From JBHENW01 sp046261875 (GTDB taxonomy: Bacteria; Acidobacteriota; Thermoanaerobaculia; UBA5066; Gp7-AA6): a stretch of DNA of 21,355 nt. Positions 1 to 7,534 of this stretch are shown here, piece after piece (positions within the stretch are counted from its first letter, which is position 1; each line of letters starts with the position of its first letter). The notes under the pieces are model-generated. The model was not told where the DNA came from. It saw only the letters and a program-made list of their open reading frames with translations, and did not search any database. The translations under genes were made by a program, and so were the position numbers. The stretch is taken from assembly GCA_046261875.1 (NCBI GenBank), contig JBHENW010000115.1:1-21355 (forward strand). Direction: 5' to 3'.

Positions 1-1617
1 TGGCTTCCACCGCGGCATCTCCTCCGCGTTGGCGACGCGCAGTCCGAGCCGGAAGGCGACCTGCGTGTCCTCGACCGCCCCGGAAAGGTCCCACTCCCCC
101 GTCAGCTCGTCGGAAGGCTGGTGGTAGTCCTTCTCCTCCCACTCTTCGATGCGTTTGGCTCCCCAGCCGGAGGGCTTGCCGATGACTTCGGTGCCGCTGT
201 CGAAGTAGGCCGCGGGAACGCCGATCTTCGCCAGATTGAACTGGTCGGACCGGTAGAAGAAGCCCCGGTCCGGAAACTGATCGGGCTTGACCGTCCGTTT
301 CTGCTCCTTCGCCAGCTCGCCCACAACCTCGTCGAGACTCGATTTCCCCAGCCCGATCATCGGCAGGTCGCGCGTGCGGCCGAAGATGCTCACGCCGTCG
401 ATGTTGATGTTGGCGGCGAGACGGCCCGGCGGGACCGGAGGGTGCCTCGCCAGGTACGCGGAGCCGAGAAGCCCCTGCTCTTCCGCGGCCACCGCCGCGA
501 ACAGGATCGAACGGCGCGGCGGCTTCGGCAGCGTCGTGAATGCGCGGGCGATCCCCAGCATCGCCGCGATCCCGGAGGCATTGTCGAGCGCTCCGTTGTA
601 GATCACGTCCTCGCCCGGCTTGCCCTGCTCCTTGGTTCCGAGGTGGTCGTGATGCGCCGTGTAGATGACGGCCTCGCGGGAGAGGCGAGGATCGCTTCCG
701 GCGAGGCGGCCGATGACGTTGGCGCTTTCTTTCTTCTGAACCCTGTTTCGGAGGGCGACGGAGACCGTCGCCCCCAGGGACACGGGCCGGAAGTCTTTCT
801 TGAGAGCTGCGGCGCGGAGGGAATCGAGATCCTTTCCGCCGAGCTGCGCGATCTGCTTCGCGGCCGCCTCGGTGACCCACCCCTTCAGCTCGACCCTCGG
901 CTCCCCTTCGTGCGGCAGCTCGAACTGCTCACCCGACCAGGAGGTCTGGACGACCTGCCACGGGTAACCCGCCGAGGGGCGCGTGTGGATGATTAGCGCG
1001 CCGGCGGCGCCCTTCTTCGCGGCCTGCTCGTATTTGTAGCCCCACCGCCCATACCAGAGCCGCGTCTTGCCGGCGAAGAGCTTCGGATCGTCCTCCGGGT
1101 CGTTGTTCATGATGAGAAGGACTTTCCCCTTGACGTCCGCGTCCTTGAAATCGTCCCACCCGTACTCCGGAGCGACGATGCCGTAACCGGCGAAGACGAT
1201 CTCCGCGTCGCGAAGCATGGCCTCGGGCTTCTGGACGCCGGAGAAGACCACGAAGTCCTCCGACCGCGCGAGCTCGATCTTCCGGGAGCCGGAGGCGACG
1301 GAAATCGTCTCCGGGATTTCCCCCGTAATCCCGACAAGCTCCACCTTCTGGAGCCAACCTCCCCCGGGCGCCGCGGGCTCGATCCCCATCGCCTCGAGCT
1401 GCGCGGCGATGTACTCCTGGGCGAGCCGGTCTCCGCGCGTCGCCGGCCCGCGCCCTTCCAGCAGGTCGGAGGAAAGGAACCGGACGTGGCCGCGGATCAG
1501 GTCATCGGTGATCTGCCGGGCGGCCGATTTCTCGGCGGACTCCGATTTCGCGGAGGGGCTCGCCGCGAGCAGGAGCGCGGCGAGGAGCGCGAGGAGAGCG
1601 CGGTGGGAACTTTTCAT
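1..1617 (-). CDS. Exported M28 family zinc aminopeptidase with PA domain (C-terminus cut by window edge)
   Basis: Predicted di-zinc aminopeptidase acting outside the cytoplasm on peptides. The ATG at 1617 follows a GGAGG with 6 nt spacing and begins a signal peptide: MKSS, then a hydrophobic Leu/Ala stretch to about residue 22. Residues about 100-290 look like a protease-associated (PA) insert. The M28 catalytic half follows, with all the usual ligands: H322 and D324 in AHHDHLG, D345 in LDNASG, E379/E380 in EEQGLLGS, D407 in NIDGVS and H499 in DYHQPSDE. By family homology E379 is the general base and H322, D345, E380, D407 and H499 hold zinc. There are 539 codons here and the frame is open at base 1, so only a short C-terminal piece should be missing. 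It lies 32 bp downstream of a second M28 gene and is probably co-transcribed with it. The family call is firm; the substrate is unknown. Confidence 0.92.
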   Translation of the reverse strand, partial: MKSSHRALLALLAALLLAASPSAKSESAEKSAARQITDDLIRGHVRFLSSDLLEGRGPATRGDRLAQEYIAAQLEAMGIEPAAPGGGWLQKVELVGITGEIPETISVASGSRKIELARSEDFVVFSGVQKPEAMLRDAEIVFAGYGIVAPEYGWDDFKDADVKGKVLLIMNNDPEDDPKLFAGKTRLWYGRWGYKYEQAAKKGAAGALIIHTRPSAGYPWQVVQTSWSGEQFELPHEGEPRVELKGWVTEAAAKQIAQLGGKDLDSLRAAALKKDFRPVSLGATVSVALRNRVQKKESANVIGRLAGSDPRLSREAVIYTAHHDHLGTKEQGKPGEDVIYNGALDNASGIAAMLGIARAFTTLPKPPRRSILFAAVAAEEQGLLGSAYLARHPPVPPGRLAANINIDGVSIFGRTRDLPMIGLGKSSLDEVVGELAKEQKRTVKPDQFPDRGFFYRSDQFNLAKIGVPAAYFDSGTEVIGKPSGWGAKRIEEWEEKDYHQPSDELTGEWDLSGAVEDTQVAFRLGLRVANAEEMPRWKP

Positions 1618-1623
1618 CGTCTG

Positions 1624-1628
1624 CCTCC
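1624..1628 (-). promoter_or_regulatory. Shine-Dalgarno for the first M28 peptidase
   Basis: GGAGG on the minus strand, 6 nt before the ATG at 1617. It supports that start and shows independent ribosome entry after the upstream M28 stop at 1650. Confidence 0.7.
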
Positions 1629-1649
1629 GAATGGAAGTTGGAGCGGAGC

Positions 1650-3302
1650 TCAGGGCGCCGCCGGCGGGTCGGCGGTTTCGGCGCGCCGGGCCGGAACGCC
1701 GCGGGGCGCGGCCGTTTCGGGCCGGGGCAACGGCTTGCGAGGCAGGAGGCGGTCGCGCATGGCGGCGTGGTAGGCGAAGGTCGCGATGACCACCGAAGCC
1801 TGGACCAGGTCTTCCTTCTGGAGCCGCTCATAGAGGTCCGCGTTGGAGTGATGGCTCCGGCTGGAGTACTCCAAGTCGTCCTGGACGAAAGTGAACCCCG
1901 GCAGCCCCACGGAATCGAACGACGTGTGATCGGTCCCGGATGTGTTGCGCATCGTCACCGTCGTCGCACCGAGGTCCTGGAGAGGCCGGAGCCAGGCCTC
2001 GAAGATCGGCACGACGGCGGCGTTTTCCTCGGCATAGATCCCGCGGACCTTCCCGGTGCCGCTGTCCATGTTGAAGTAGGCGGAGAGCTTCGCGTGGTCG
2101 CGCTTGAGGGTCAGAGGACCGGTCTCGCGCCGCATGAAATAGGGCTGGTCCTGCTCCTGCGGGTCCTTGGGCGGCGGCCGGGAGGCGAAGTGCTCCGCGA
2201 CGTAGGCACGCGACCCGAAGAGCCCCTGCTCCTCCCCGCTCCAGAGCGCGATGCGGATCGTCCGCCGCGGGCGGACCTCGAGCGAGCTCAGGATGCGCGC
2301 GGCTTCCATCACCGCCGCGACGCCCGCGGCGTTGTCGGTCGCGCCGGTGCCGCCGTGCCAGGAGTCCATGTGGGCGCCGATCAGGACGACCTCACGGGCT
2401 CGGTCCGTGCCGGGGATCTCGGCGATCGTGTTGTAGCCCATCGGGTCCTCGTCGTGGTAGCGCGCGCGGACGTCCACCTCGACCTCGATGCGGCGCTTGG
2501 CTTCGAGCAGGCGGCTCAGGCGGCCGTAGTGCTCCGCGGCGAGGACGACCGTCGGGACACCCGCGGGGTCGGTCTTCTTGTAGAAGCCACTTCCCTGCAC
2601 ATCGAAGGTGCCGCCGTCGCCGCCGCCGCCCGGCTCGAGCACCGCGAGGACCTTCTCCGCGCCCAGGAACTCCGCGAGTGGCTTGCGGAAGGCGTGGCGC
2701 CGGGCGAACTCGGCCCGGTCGAACTCACGGCGGCGGCCTTCGGCAGCATCGTACTGGTAGAGCTCCTGGAGCCCTTTCTCGTCGTACCGGTCTACCGAGG
2801 GCTTGTCGTGCGGCTTGAGCTCCCTGGGCTCGCCGAGCAGGACGATCTTTCCCGCGAGCTTTCCCCGGTGCTTCTCCAGATCGGCCTCGCTTTCGAGCTT
2901 CAGCCGGATGGCCTCTCCCCGCACCGGGCCCTGTGTCCCCGGCGTCCATGCCTTGGGGATGCCGACCAGGGGCGCCGTAGTCGGCGCCACCATCCGTACG
3001 GAAGCGGATTCGTACGTCCAGCCCCGGCCGAAGGGCCCCCAGCTCTCCAGGTGCGCGTTGGCCAGCCCCCAGTCGGCCAGTTGCTGGCGGGCCCAATCGT
3101 TGGCGCGCTTCATCTCGGGGGATCCCGTCAGGCGCGGACCGATCCAGTCTGTCAGGGCGGACGCGGTCTCCATGACCTTCGAGTTGCGGAAGCCTTCCTG
3201 GCGGATGCGCGTGACCATCTCGAGGTCCACGGGCTCATCAGCCGCAATCGCGAGGGGCGCGCGAAGCACGGCCAGGGCGAGCGTGACTGTTCGGATCTTC
3301 AA
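1650..3302 (-). CDS. Exported M28 family metallopeptidase, second paralogue
   Basis: A 550-residue predicted zinc peptidase. The start is TTG at 3302, chosen because GGAGGAGG lies 5 nt upstream and a signal peptide follows (MKIRTVTLALAVLRAPLAIAA). Residues about 20-290 form an N-terminal and PA-like region with no obvious catalytic motif. The M28 domain occupies roughly 290-520: H311 and D313 in GAHMDSWHGG, D323 in TDNAAG, E357/E358 in SGEEQGLFGS, D413 in FNMDSGTG and the final His pair at 484-485 in SHHSNAD. The layout resembles the carboxypeptidase Q (plasma glutamate carboxypeptidase) branch of M28, although that placement is by eye. The C-terminal 30 residues are Pro/Ala/Arg-rich and may be a disordered tail. 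It sits between egtD (61 bp upstream) and another M28 gene (32 bp downstream). The two M28 proteins differ clearly, so this is not a recent tandem duplication. Confidence 0.92.
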   Translation of the reverse strand: MKIRTVTLALAVLRAPLAIAADEPVDLEMVTRIRQEGFRNSKVMETASALTDWIGPRLTGSPEMKRANDWARQQLADWGLANAHLESWGPFGRGWTYESASVRMVAPTTAPLVGIPKAWTPGTQGPVRGEAIRLKLESEADLEKHRGKLAGKIVLLGEPRELKPHDKPSVDRYDEKGLQELYQYDAAEGRRREFDRAEFARRHAFRKPLAEFLGAEKVLAVLEPGGGGDGGTFDVQGSGFYKKTDPAGVPTVVLAAEHYGRLSRLLEAKRRIEVEVDVRARYHDEDPMGYNTIAEIPGTDRAREVVLIGAHMDSWHGGTGATDNAAGVAAVMEAARILSSLEVRPRRTIRIALWSGEEQGLFGSRAYVAEHFASRPPPKDPQEQDQPYFMRRETGPLTLKRDHAKLSAYFNMDSGTGKVRGIYAEENAAVVPIFEAWLRPLQDLGATTVTMRNTSGTDHTSFDSVGLPGFTFVQDDLEYSSRSHHSNADLYERLQKEDLVQASVVIATFAYHAAMRDRLLPRKPLPRPETAAPRGVPARRAETADPPAAP

Positions 3303-3307
3303 AAACC

Positions 3308-3315
3308 CCTCCTCC
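3308..3315 (-). promoter_or_regulatory. Strong Shine-Dalgarno preceding a TTG start
   Basis: GGAGGAGG on the minus strand, 5 nt before TTG 3302. There is no ATG at the N-terminus, and this site is what fixes the TTG as start of the second M28 peptidase. Confidence 0.7.
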
Positions 3316-3363
3316 GCGAAGCCGGGTCAAACTACCACAGCCCCCCTCGCTCGGAGCGGACGC

Positions 3364-4302
3364 CTAGAGCGCGCAGAAGAGCGTCAGCGCGAAACGCGCG
3401 TCGGACTCGACCCATTGCTCGATCGAGCGGAACCCGGCGCCCTCGACCATGGAGACGACCTGCTCGGAAGTGTACTTGTAGGAGCTCTCGGTCCAGATGT
3501 ACTCCGAGCGATCGAAGCGGACGGACGTCTCGGCCCGGGGGATCCGGACGGTCTGATCCCGCAGGGAGACGAGGTGCATCTCGACTCGTCCCTCCTCCCC
3601 GTTCCACACGGCGCTGTGGGAGAAGGCGTCGAGATCGAAGTCGGCGAGCAGGTCGGTGTTGAGCCGGAGGAGGAGGTTCTTGTTGAAGGCGGCCGTGACG
3701 CCGAGGCGATCGTCATAGGCGAGGAGGAGATCCTTCTCCGGTTTGACCAGGTCGGCGCCGAGGAGCAGGGCGTCGCCGGGGCGGAGCGCGCTGCGGATCT
3801 CCTCGAGGAATTCCTGCGCGGCGGGGGGGTCGAAGTTGCCGACGTTGGAGCCGAGGAAGAGGACGAGTAACGGGCCCGCCGGCGCGCGCTGCGCCGCCGC
3901 CCGCCGCAGTCCTTCCTCGTAGGTCGCGCGGTGGCCGACGACCGACACGTAGCCCAGGCGGCCGAGCGTCTTCTCCGACTGCTCGAGCGCGGCGGAAGAG
4001 ATGTCGATGAGGTGGATGCCAATGGGACGCCGCCGCCCGCGGAGCGCCTCGACGATCATGGCGAGCTTCTCTCCGCTCCCGCTGCCGAGCTCCACGATCG
4101 TCATCGGGTCCGCGATGGGTGCCACCATGTCCGGGGCGTATCGCGAGAGCAGGCGGGCTTCGGCGCGCGTGATCCGGTACCAGGGGAGCAGCGTGATCGC
4201 CTCGAAAAGGGCGGAGCCGAGGCCGTTGTAGAGGTACTTGGACTGGAGCTGCTTCGGGCGCAGCGCGAGGTCGCGGCGCACGTCCTCCGCGAGCGCCCTC
4301 AC
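3364..4302 (-). CDS. egtD: L-histidine N-alpha-methyltransferase EgtD
   Basis: SAM-dependent enzyme that methylates the alpha-amino group of histidine three times to give hercynine, the first step of ergothioneine synthesis. The conserved N-terminal block is YNGLGSALFEAIT at residues 25-37. The SAM-binding glycine loop is ELGSGSGEK (71-79) and LGSNVGNF is at 150-157. TESSYKYT near 271-278 matches the substrate-pocket region of the family. Length is 312 residues against about 320 for known EgtD proteins, with the usual DVRRDL..PK..SKYLY opening. The gene follows egtB, the next enzyme of the pathway, in the same direction. The annotated start, GTG 4302, has no Shine-Dalgarno. Family-like sequence (LPLSAAAPPADAV) continues in frame upstream to about 4350 without an ATG, so the true start may be an unusual codon further upstream. 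Expression may be coupled to egtB translation. Confidence 0.93.
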   Translation of the reverse strand: MRALAEDVRRDLALRPKQLQSKYLYNGLGSALFEAITLLPWYRITRAEARLLSRYAPDMVAPIADPMTIVELGSGSGEKLAMIVEALRGRRRPIGIHLIDISSAALEQSEKTLGRLGYVSVVGHRATYEEGLRRAAAQRAPAGPLLVLFLGSNVGNFDPPAAQEFLEEIRSALRPGDALLLGADLVKPEKDLLLAYDDRLGVTAAFNKNLLLRLNTDLLADFDLDAFSHSAVWNGEEGRVEMHLVSLRDQTVRIPRAETSVRFDRSEYIWTESSYKYTSEQVVSMVEGAGFRSIEQWVESDARFALTLFCAL

Positions 4303-4369
4303 GGCGTCGGCCGGAGGCGCCGCCGCGCTCAGCGGGAGGGCGATGGAAATTCTCCGGCCGGACCGGCGG

Positions 4370-5707
4370 TCATTCGGACAGCGTGCGGGCGCACCGAAAC
4401 GCCGCGCAGACGTACGGGTAGTTGCCTCGGAACCAGTTGCGGAAGCTCGGCCGCAGCAGCTCCTTTGCCGTCGCGGGAGAGGCGCCCTTCATGACGTAGT
4501 GGCGGCCGTCGAAGAAGTCGGCGGAGTACTGGGGATAGGAGGGCATGGGCCGGAAGCCGGGATGAGGACCGAAGACCGTGGACGTCCATTCCCATCCGTT
4601 GCCCACGAGGTCGTGGATTCCCCAGGCGCTCCGGCCGGCCGGGTGAGACCCGGCGGGCGACGGCTCCCAGCTCGCGAAATCGAAGTGGCCGCGCGTCGCG
4701 TCGGGAGGCTCATCGCCCCACGGGTGCGTCCGCTCCTCCCCTTCCGGCGTTCCGTACGCCGCACGGTGAAACTCCGGCTCCGTCGGAAGGCGCGCCCCCC
4801 TCCAGCGGGCGAATGCCGACGCCTCGGCTTGGCTCACATACACCGGCCAGGAGGCCGGCAGCGGGAGCTCCTCGAACATGCCGCGCCAGACCCATCCGTC
4901 GCCGCGGCGCTCCCAGAACGCGGGATGCTCCGTCGCGGACTCGCGCAACCAATGCCACCCCTCCTCCGACCAGAGGTCCGCCCGGCGGTACCCGCCGGCC
5001 TCCACGAAGTCCATGTAGTCGGCGTTGGTGACGTCGTGCGCGTCGATCTCGAAGGCCGGCACCTCCACGGTGTGCGCGGAAAACTCGTTGTCCCACCCGA
5101 AGGGGATCTCGCCTTCGCGGGCGCCGAGCGTCGCGGCGCCGGCGGGAACGCGGACGCTGCGGGGCGCCGGCGCCGGGCCGTCCGTCGGGGGGACCGCGTA
5201 ACCGGACGGGCGGATCTTCTTTTCGAACGGCAACCGGTGCCACATGTAGCCGAGCGTCTCCTGGTGCATCAGCTCGTGCTCGAGGATCGTGAAGAGCCCC
5301 AGGCCGCCGCGCAGGACGGCGTTGCGCTCGTCTTCGAGGTCTTCCCTCGCGATGGCGTCCAGGATGCGCCGGTCCGCCTCCCGCCCGTAGGCCTGGATTT
5401 CCGCGCGCGGCGGCCAGGCGGACGGAGCGCCGGGAACGGCGGTCTGGTTCTCCGGATCGATGCCCCGCTCGAAGAGCACCTCGAAGCGCTCGTCGATTCC
5501 GGGCTGGCCGAGACCCTTCTTCAGGAGGGTGTTGACGCTGAAGGCCGGAAGGTGGCCTTCGTAGAACACGATGGGGTTGCGCAGCGCGATGGGCCGATCG
5601 AGGTAAGCTTCCGGACGCAGCGCGTCGAACAGCGCCTCGGAACGCCGCCGATTGCGCTCGAACCAGCCCCGGACCGCCCGGCGATCGATGCTCTCGACGG
5701 CACGCAT
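4370..5707 (-). CDS. egtB: Ergothioneine sulfoxide synthase EgtB (DinB_2 plus FGE-sulfatase fold)
   Basis: Non-heme iron enzyme joining hercynine to a cysteine derivative with O2 to form the hercynyl sulfoxide. At 445 residues it has the normal EgtB length. Residues 1-165 are the DinB-like iron-binding half: H52 in YEGHLPAF, and H144 and H148 in EHELMHQETLGYM. These match the three-histidine iron site of characterised EgtB in order and spacing. Residues about 195-440 are the formylglycine-generating-enzyme-like fold, with ALNGWEW-type core VGNGWEWTST, RLPTEPEFHRAAYG and the C-terminal SFRNWFRGNYPY..AAFRCA. The start is ATG 5707; the frame is open far upstream, but homology begins here. No Shine-Dalgarno is visible, and TATATC lies 9 nt before the ATG, so the transcript may be leaderless. 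The sulfur donor, cysteine or gamma-glutamylcysteine, cannot be read from the sequence; no egtA or egtC is present in the window. Confidence 0.94.
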   Translation of the reverse strand: MRAVESIDRRAVRGWFERNRRRSEALFDALRPEAYLDRPIALRNPIVFYEGHLPAFSVNTLLKKGLGQPGIDERFEVLFERGIDPENQTAVPGAPSAWPPRAEIQAYGREADRRILDAIAREDLEDERNAVLRGGLGLFTILEHELMHQETLGYMWHRLPFEKKIRPSGYAVPPTDGPAPAPRSVRVPAGAATLGAREGEIPFGWDNEFSAHTVEVPAFEIDAHDVTNADYMDFVEAGGYRRADLWSEEGWHWLRESATEHPAFWERRGDGWVWRGMFEELPLPASWPVYVSQAEASAFARWRGARLPTEPEFHRAAYGTPEGEERTHPWGDEPPDATRGHFDFASWEPSPAGSHPAGRSAWGIHDLVGNGWEWTSTVFGPHPGFRPMPSYPQYSADFFDGRHYVMKGASPATAKELLRPSFRNWFRGNYPYVCAAFRCARTLSE

Positions 5708-5752
5708 CACAATAACGATATACCCCGCCTCGCGGATGCTAGATTCCCGTTC
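5708..5752. promoter_or_regulatory. Divergent promoter region between egtB and the M49 peptidase gene
   Basis: Only 45 bp separate the two divergent starts, and the AT-rich core at 5708-5722 stands out from its GC-rich surroundings. On the minus strand TATATC (5717-5722) is a possible -10 for egtB, 9 nt from the ATG. On the plus strand TAGATT (5740-5745) is a possible -10 for the peptidase. No convincing -35 boxes were found. Both operons must start here or inside the neighbouring coding sequence. Confidence 0.4.
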
Positions 5753-7531
5753 GTGGCAGAAAAACCGCTCGGGCCTCGCCTTTTCGCGGCCCTGCTCCTT
5801 CTCTCCGCCCTGGCCTCCTGCCGCCGGGCGGAGCAGACGGTGAGCGCCGCGCCCCGCGCGCGCGGAGGGGCGGATGCCTCGGCGCTGAAGATCGCTCCGG
5901 ACGTCCCGGAGCGGCTGCGCCGGCTCCCGCGGACGGCCATCGACTACGACCGCGGATTGCTCGACGAGAAGGAAACGCGGGTCGTCGGGCTCCTGATCGA
6001 AGCCTCGCGGCTGATCGACGAGATCTTTCTGCGCCAGGTCTCGGAGGAGAACCCGCGCCTTCGGGAGGAGCTCCGGGCCGCCGCCGGCGGCGACCCGGCG
6101 GCCGCCGGCGCGCTCGCCCTTTTCGAGATCCACAAGGGGCCGTGGGACCGTCTCGCCCGCAACGCGCCCTTCGTCGGCGACCGCCCCAAGCCGGCCGGAG
6201 CGGCGTTCTATCCCCCCGACGCGACGAAAGACGAGATCGAAACCTGGATCGCGAGCCATCCCGCCGACAAACAGAGCTTCCAGAGCCAGTTCACGGTCAT
6301 CCGGCGGGAAGGGGATCGTCTCGCCGCCATTCCGTACTCACGGCAGTACCGGGAGCTCCTCGCGCGGACAGCCGCGAAGCTGCGGGAAGCGGCCGCGGCG
6401 ACGGGCAACGCGTCGCTGCGCGCCTATCTCACGAGCCGGGCCGACGCCTTTCTCTCGGACGATTACTTCGCCTCCGACGTGGCCTGGATGGACCTCGACT
6501 CCGAAATCGAGGTCGTCATCGGCCCCTACGAGGTGTACGAAGACGGGCTCTTCAACTACAAGGCGGCTTTCGAGTCCTTCGTGACCGTGCGGGACCGCGC
6601 CGAGAGCGACAAGCTCGGCGTGTACGCCCGGCATCTGAAGGAGATGGAGGGCAACCTGCCGATTCCCGACCGGCACAAGAACCTGAACCGGGGGTTCGAG
6701 TCGCCCATCCGGGTCGTCCAGGAGATCTTCACCGCGGGCGACGCCCGGCGCGGGGTGCAGACCTCCGCCTTCAACCTGCCCAACGACGAGCGGGTCCGCG
6801 AGGCGAAGGGCTCCAAGAAAGTTCTGCTCAAGAACGTCATGGAAGCGAAGTTCCGCCGAAGCGGCCGTCCCGTCGCCGAGCGCCTGCTCGATCCCTCGCA
6901 GTCGGGAAAGATCTCCTTCGACGCGTACTTCAACCACACGCTGTTTCACGAGCTCGCGCACGGGCTCGGGCCCGGCATAATCCGGGGGCCCGACGGCCGG
7001 AGAGTCGAGGCGCGGCTCCTCCTGAAGAACCTGTACTCCGCCATCGAGGAGTGCAAGGCCGACGTCCTCGGCGTCTGGAACATACTGTTCGCGATGGGAA
7101 AGAAGCTCCCGATGGACTTCGACGAGGAGGCCCTCTTCGTCACGGACGCCGGCCTGATGTTCCGCTCGATGCGCTTCGGGCTGGACGAAGCGCACGGATC
7201 CGGGACCGCGGTCCAGTGGAACTGGTACCGCGAGAAGGGCGCGATCCTCCCCGCGGACGGCGGAAGATTTCGCGTGGACGCCGGAGCGTTCCGCGCCGCC
7301 GTGCGGTCGCTCGCCGAGGAGCTCCTCATGATCGAGGCGACGGGCGACTTCGATCGGGCCCGGAAGCTGCTCGACCGCTACGGCAAGAGCAACGCCGAGA
7401 TCGAGTCGGTGACCCGCCGCCTCGAGGACATTCCCGTGGACATCGCCCCGGTGTTCGTCGCCGCAGGAGAAACGATGACCGACGCCGCCTCCCCCGAGGA
7501 GCCCGCGGCGCTTCCGACCCACAGGAGGTGA
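5753..7531 (+). CDS. DPP III-like M49 family zinc peptidase, predicted lipoprotein
   Basis: Predicted zinc-dependent dipeptidyl-peptidase-like enzyme anchored to a membrane. GTG 5753 gives a 592-residue protein with a lipoprotein signal (LLLLSALASC, lipid Cys at residue 23); no better start fits the signal peptide. The zinc motif HELAHGLGPG has H399, E400 and H403. The second M49 motif, EECKAD at 432-437, supplies the third ligand by homology (E433). NWYREKGAI near residue 490 and the helical C-terminus also fit the family. Canonical M49 has a six-residue HExxGH; this protein has the five-residue HExxH known from a minority of M49 members, including Nudix-fused plant proteins. No Nudix domain is present here. 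It is the first gene of the plus-strand run, 3 bp before the next start. The family call is firm; actual dipeptidyl peptidase activity is an inference. Confidence 0.85.
   Translation: MAEKPLGPRLFAALLLLSALASCRRAEQTVSAAPRARGGADASALKIAPDVPERLRRLPRTAIDYDRGLLDEKETRVVGLLIEASRLIDEIFLRQVSEENPRLREELRAAAGGDPAAAGALALFEIHKGPWDRLARNAPFVGDRPKPAGAAFYPPDATKDEIETWIASHPADKQSFQSQFTVIRREGDRLAAIPYSRQYRELLARTAAKLREAAAATGNASLRAYLTSRADAFLSDDYFASDVAWMDLDSEIEVVIGPYEVYEDGLFNYKAAFESFVTVRDRAESDKLGVYARHLKEMEGNLPIPDRHKNLNRGFESPIRVVQEIFTAGDARRGVQTSAFNLPNDERVREAKGSKKVLLKNVMEAKFRRSGRPVAERLLDPSQSGKISFDAYFNHTLFHELAHGLGPGIIRGPDGRRVEARLLLKNLYSAIEECKADVLGVWNILFAMGKKLPMDFDEEALFVTDAGLMFRSMRFGLDEAHGSGTAVQWNWYREKGAILPADGGRFRVDAGAFRAAVRSLAEELLMIEATGDFDRARKLLDRYGKSNAEIESVTRRLEDIPVDIAPVFVAAGETMTDAASPEEPAALPTHRR
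7523..7528 (+). promoter_or_regulatory. Shine-Dalgarno for the basic protein, formed by the last Arg codons of the M49 gene
   Basis: A perfect AGGAGG lies 6 nt before TTG 7535. It is encoded by the final two arginine codons of the peptidase gene just before its TGA. It decides the TTG start and ties the two genes together. Confidence 0.75.
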
Positions 7532-7534
7532 GAT

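Noticed and set aside
1638..3662. Long open frame on the plus strand opposite the second M28 gene and the end of egtD
   Set aside because: Its translation is Arg/Gly/Pro-rich with no recognisable motif, and it lies opposite genes with complete catalytic motifs. It is a GC-rich shadow frame.
4238..5752. Upstream extension of the M49 frame across egtB
   Set aside because: The frame is open but the sequence is low-complexity, and it would place the lipoprotein signal in mid-protein. GTG 5753 with the lipobox is preferred.
5708..6259. Upstream extension of the egtB frame
   Set aside because: EgtB homology begins at ATG 5707, and the extension lies opposite the well-supported M49 gene.
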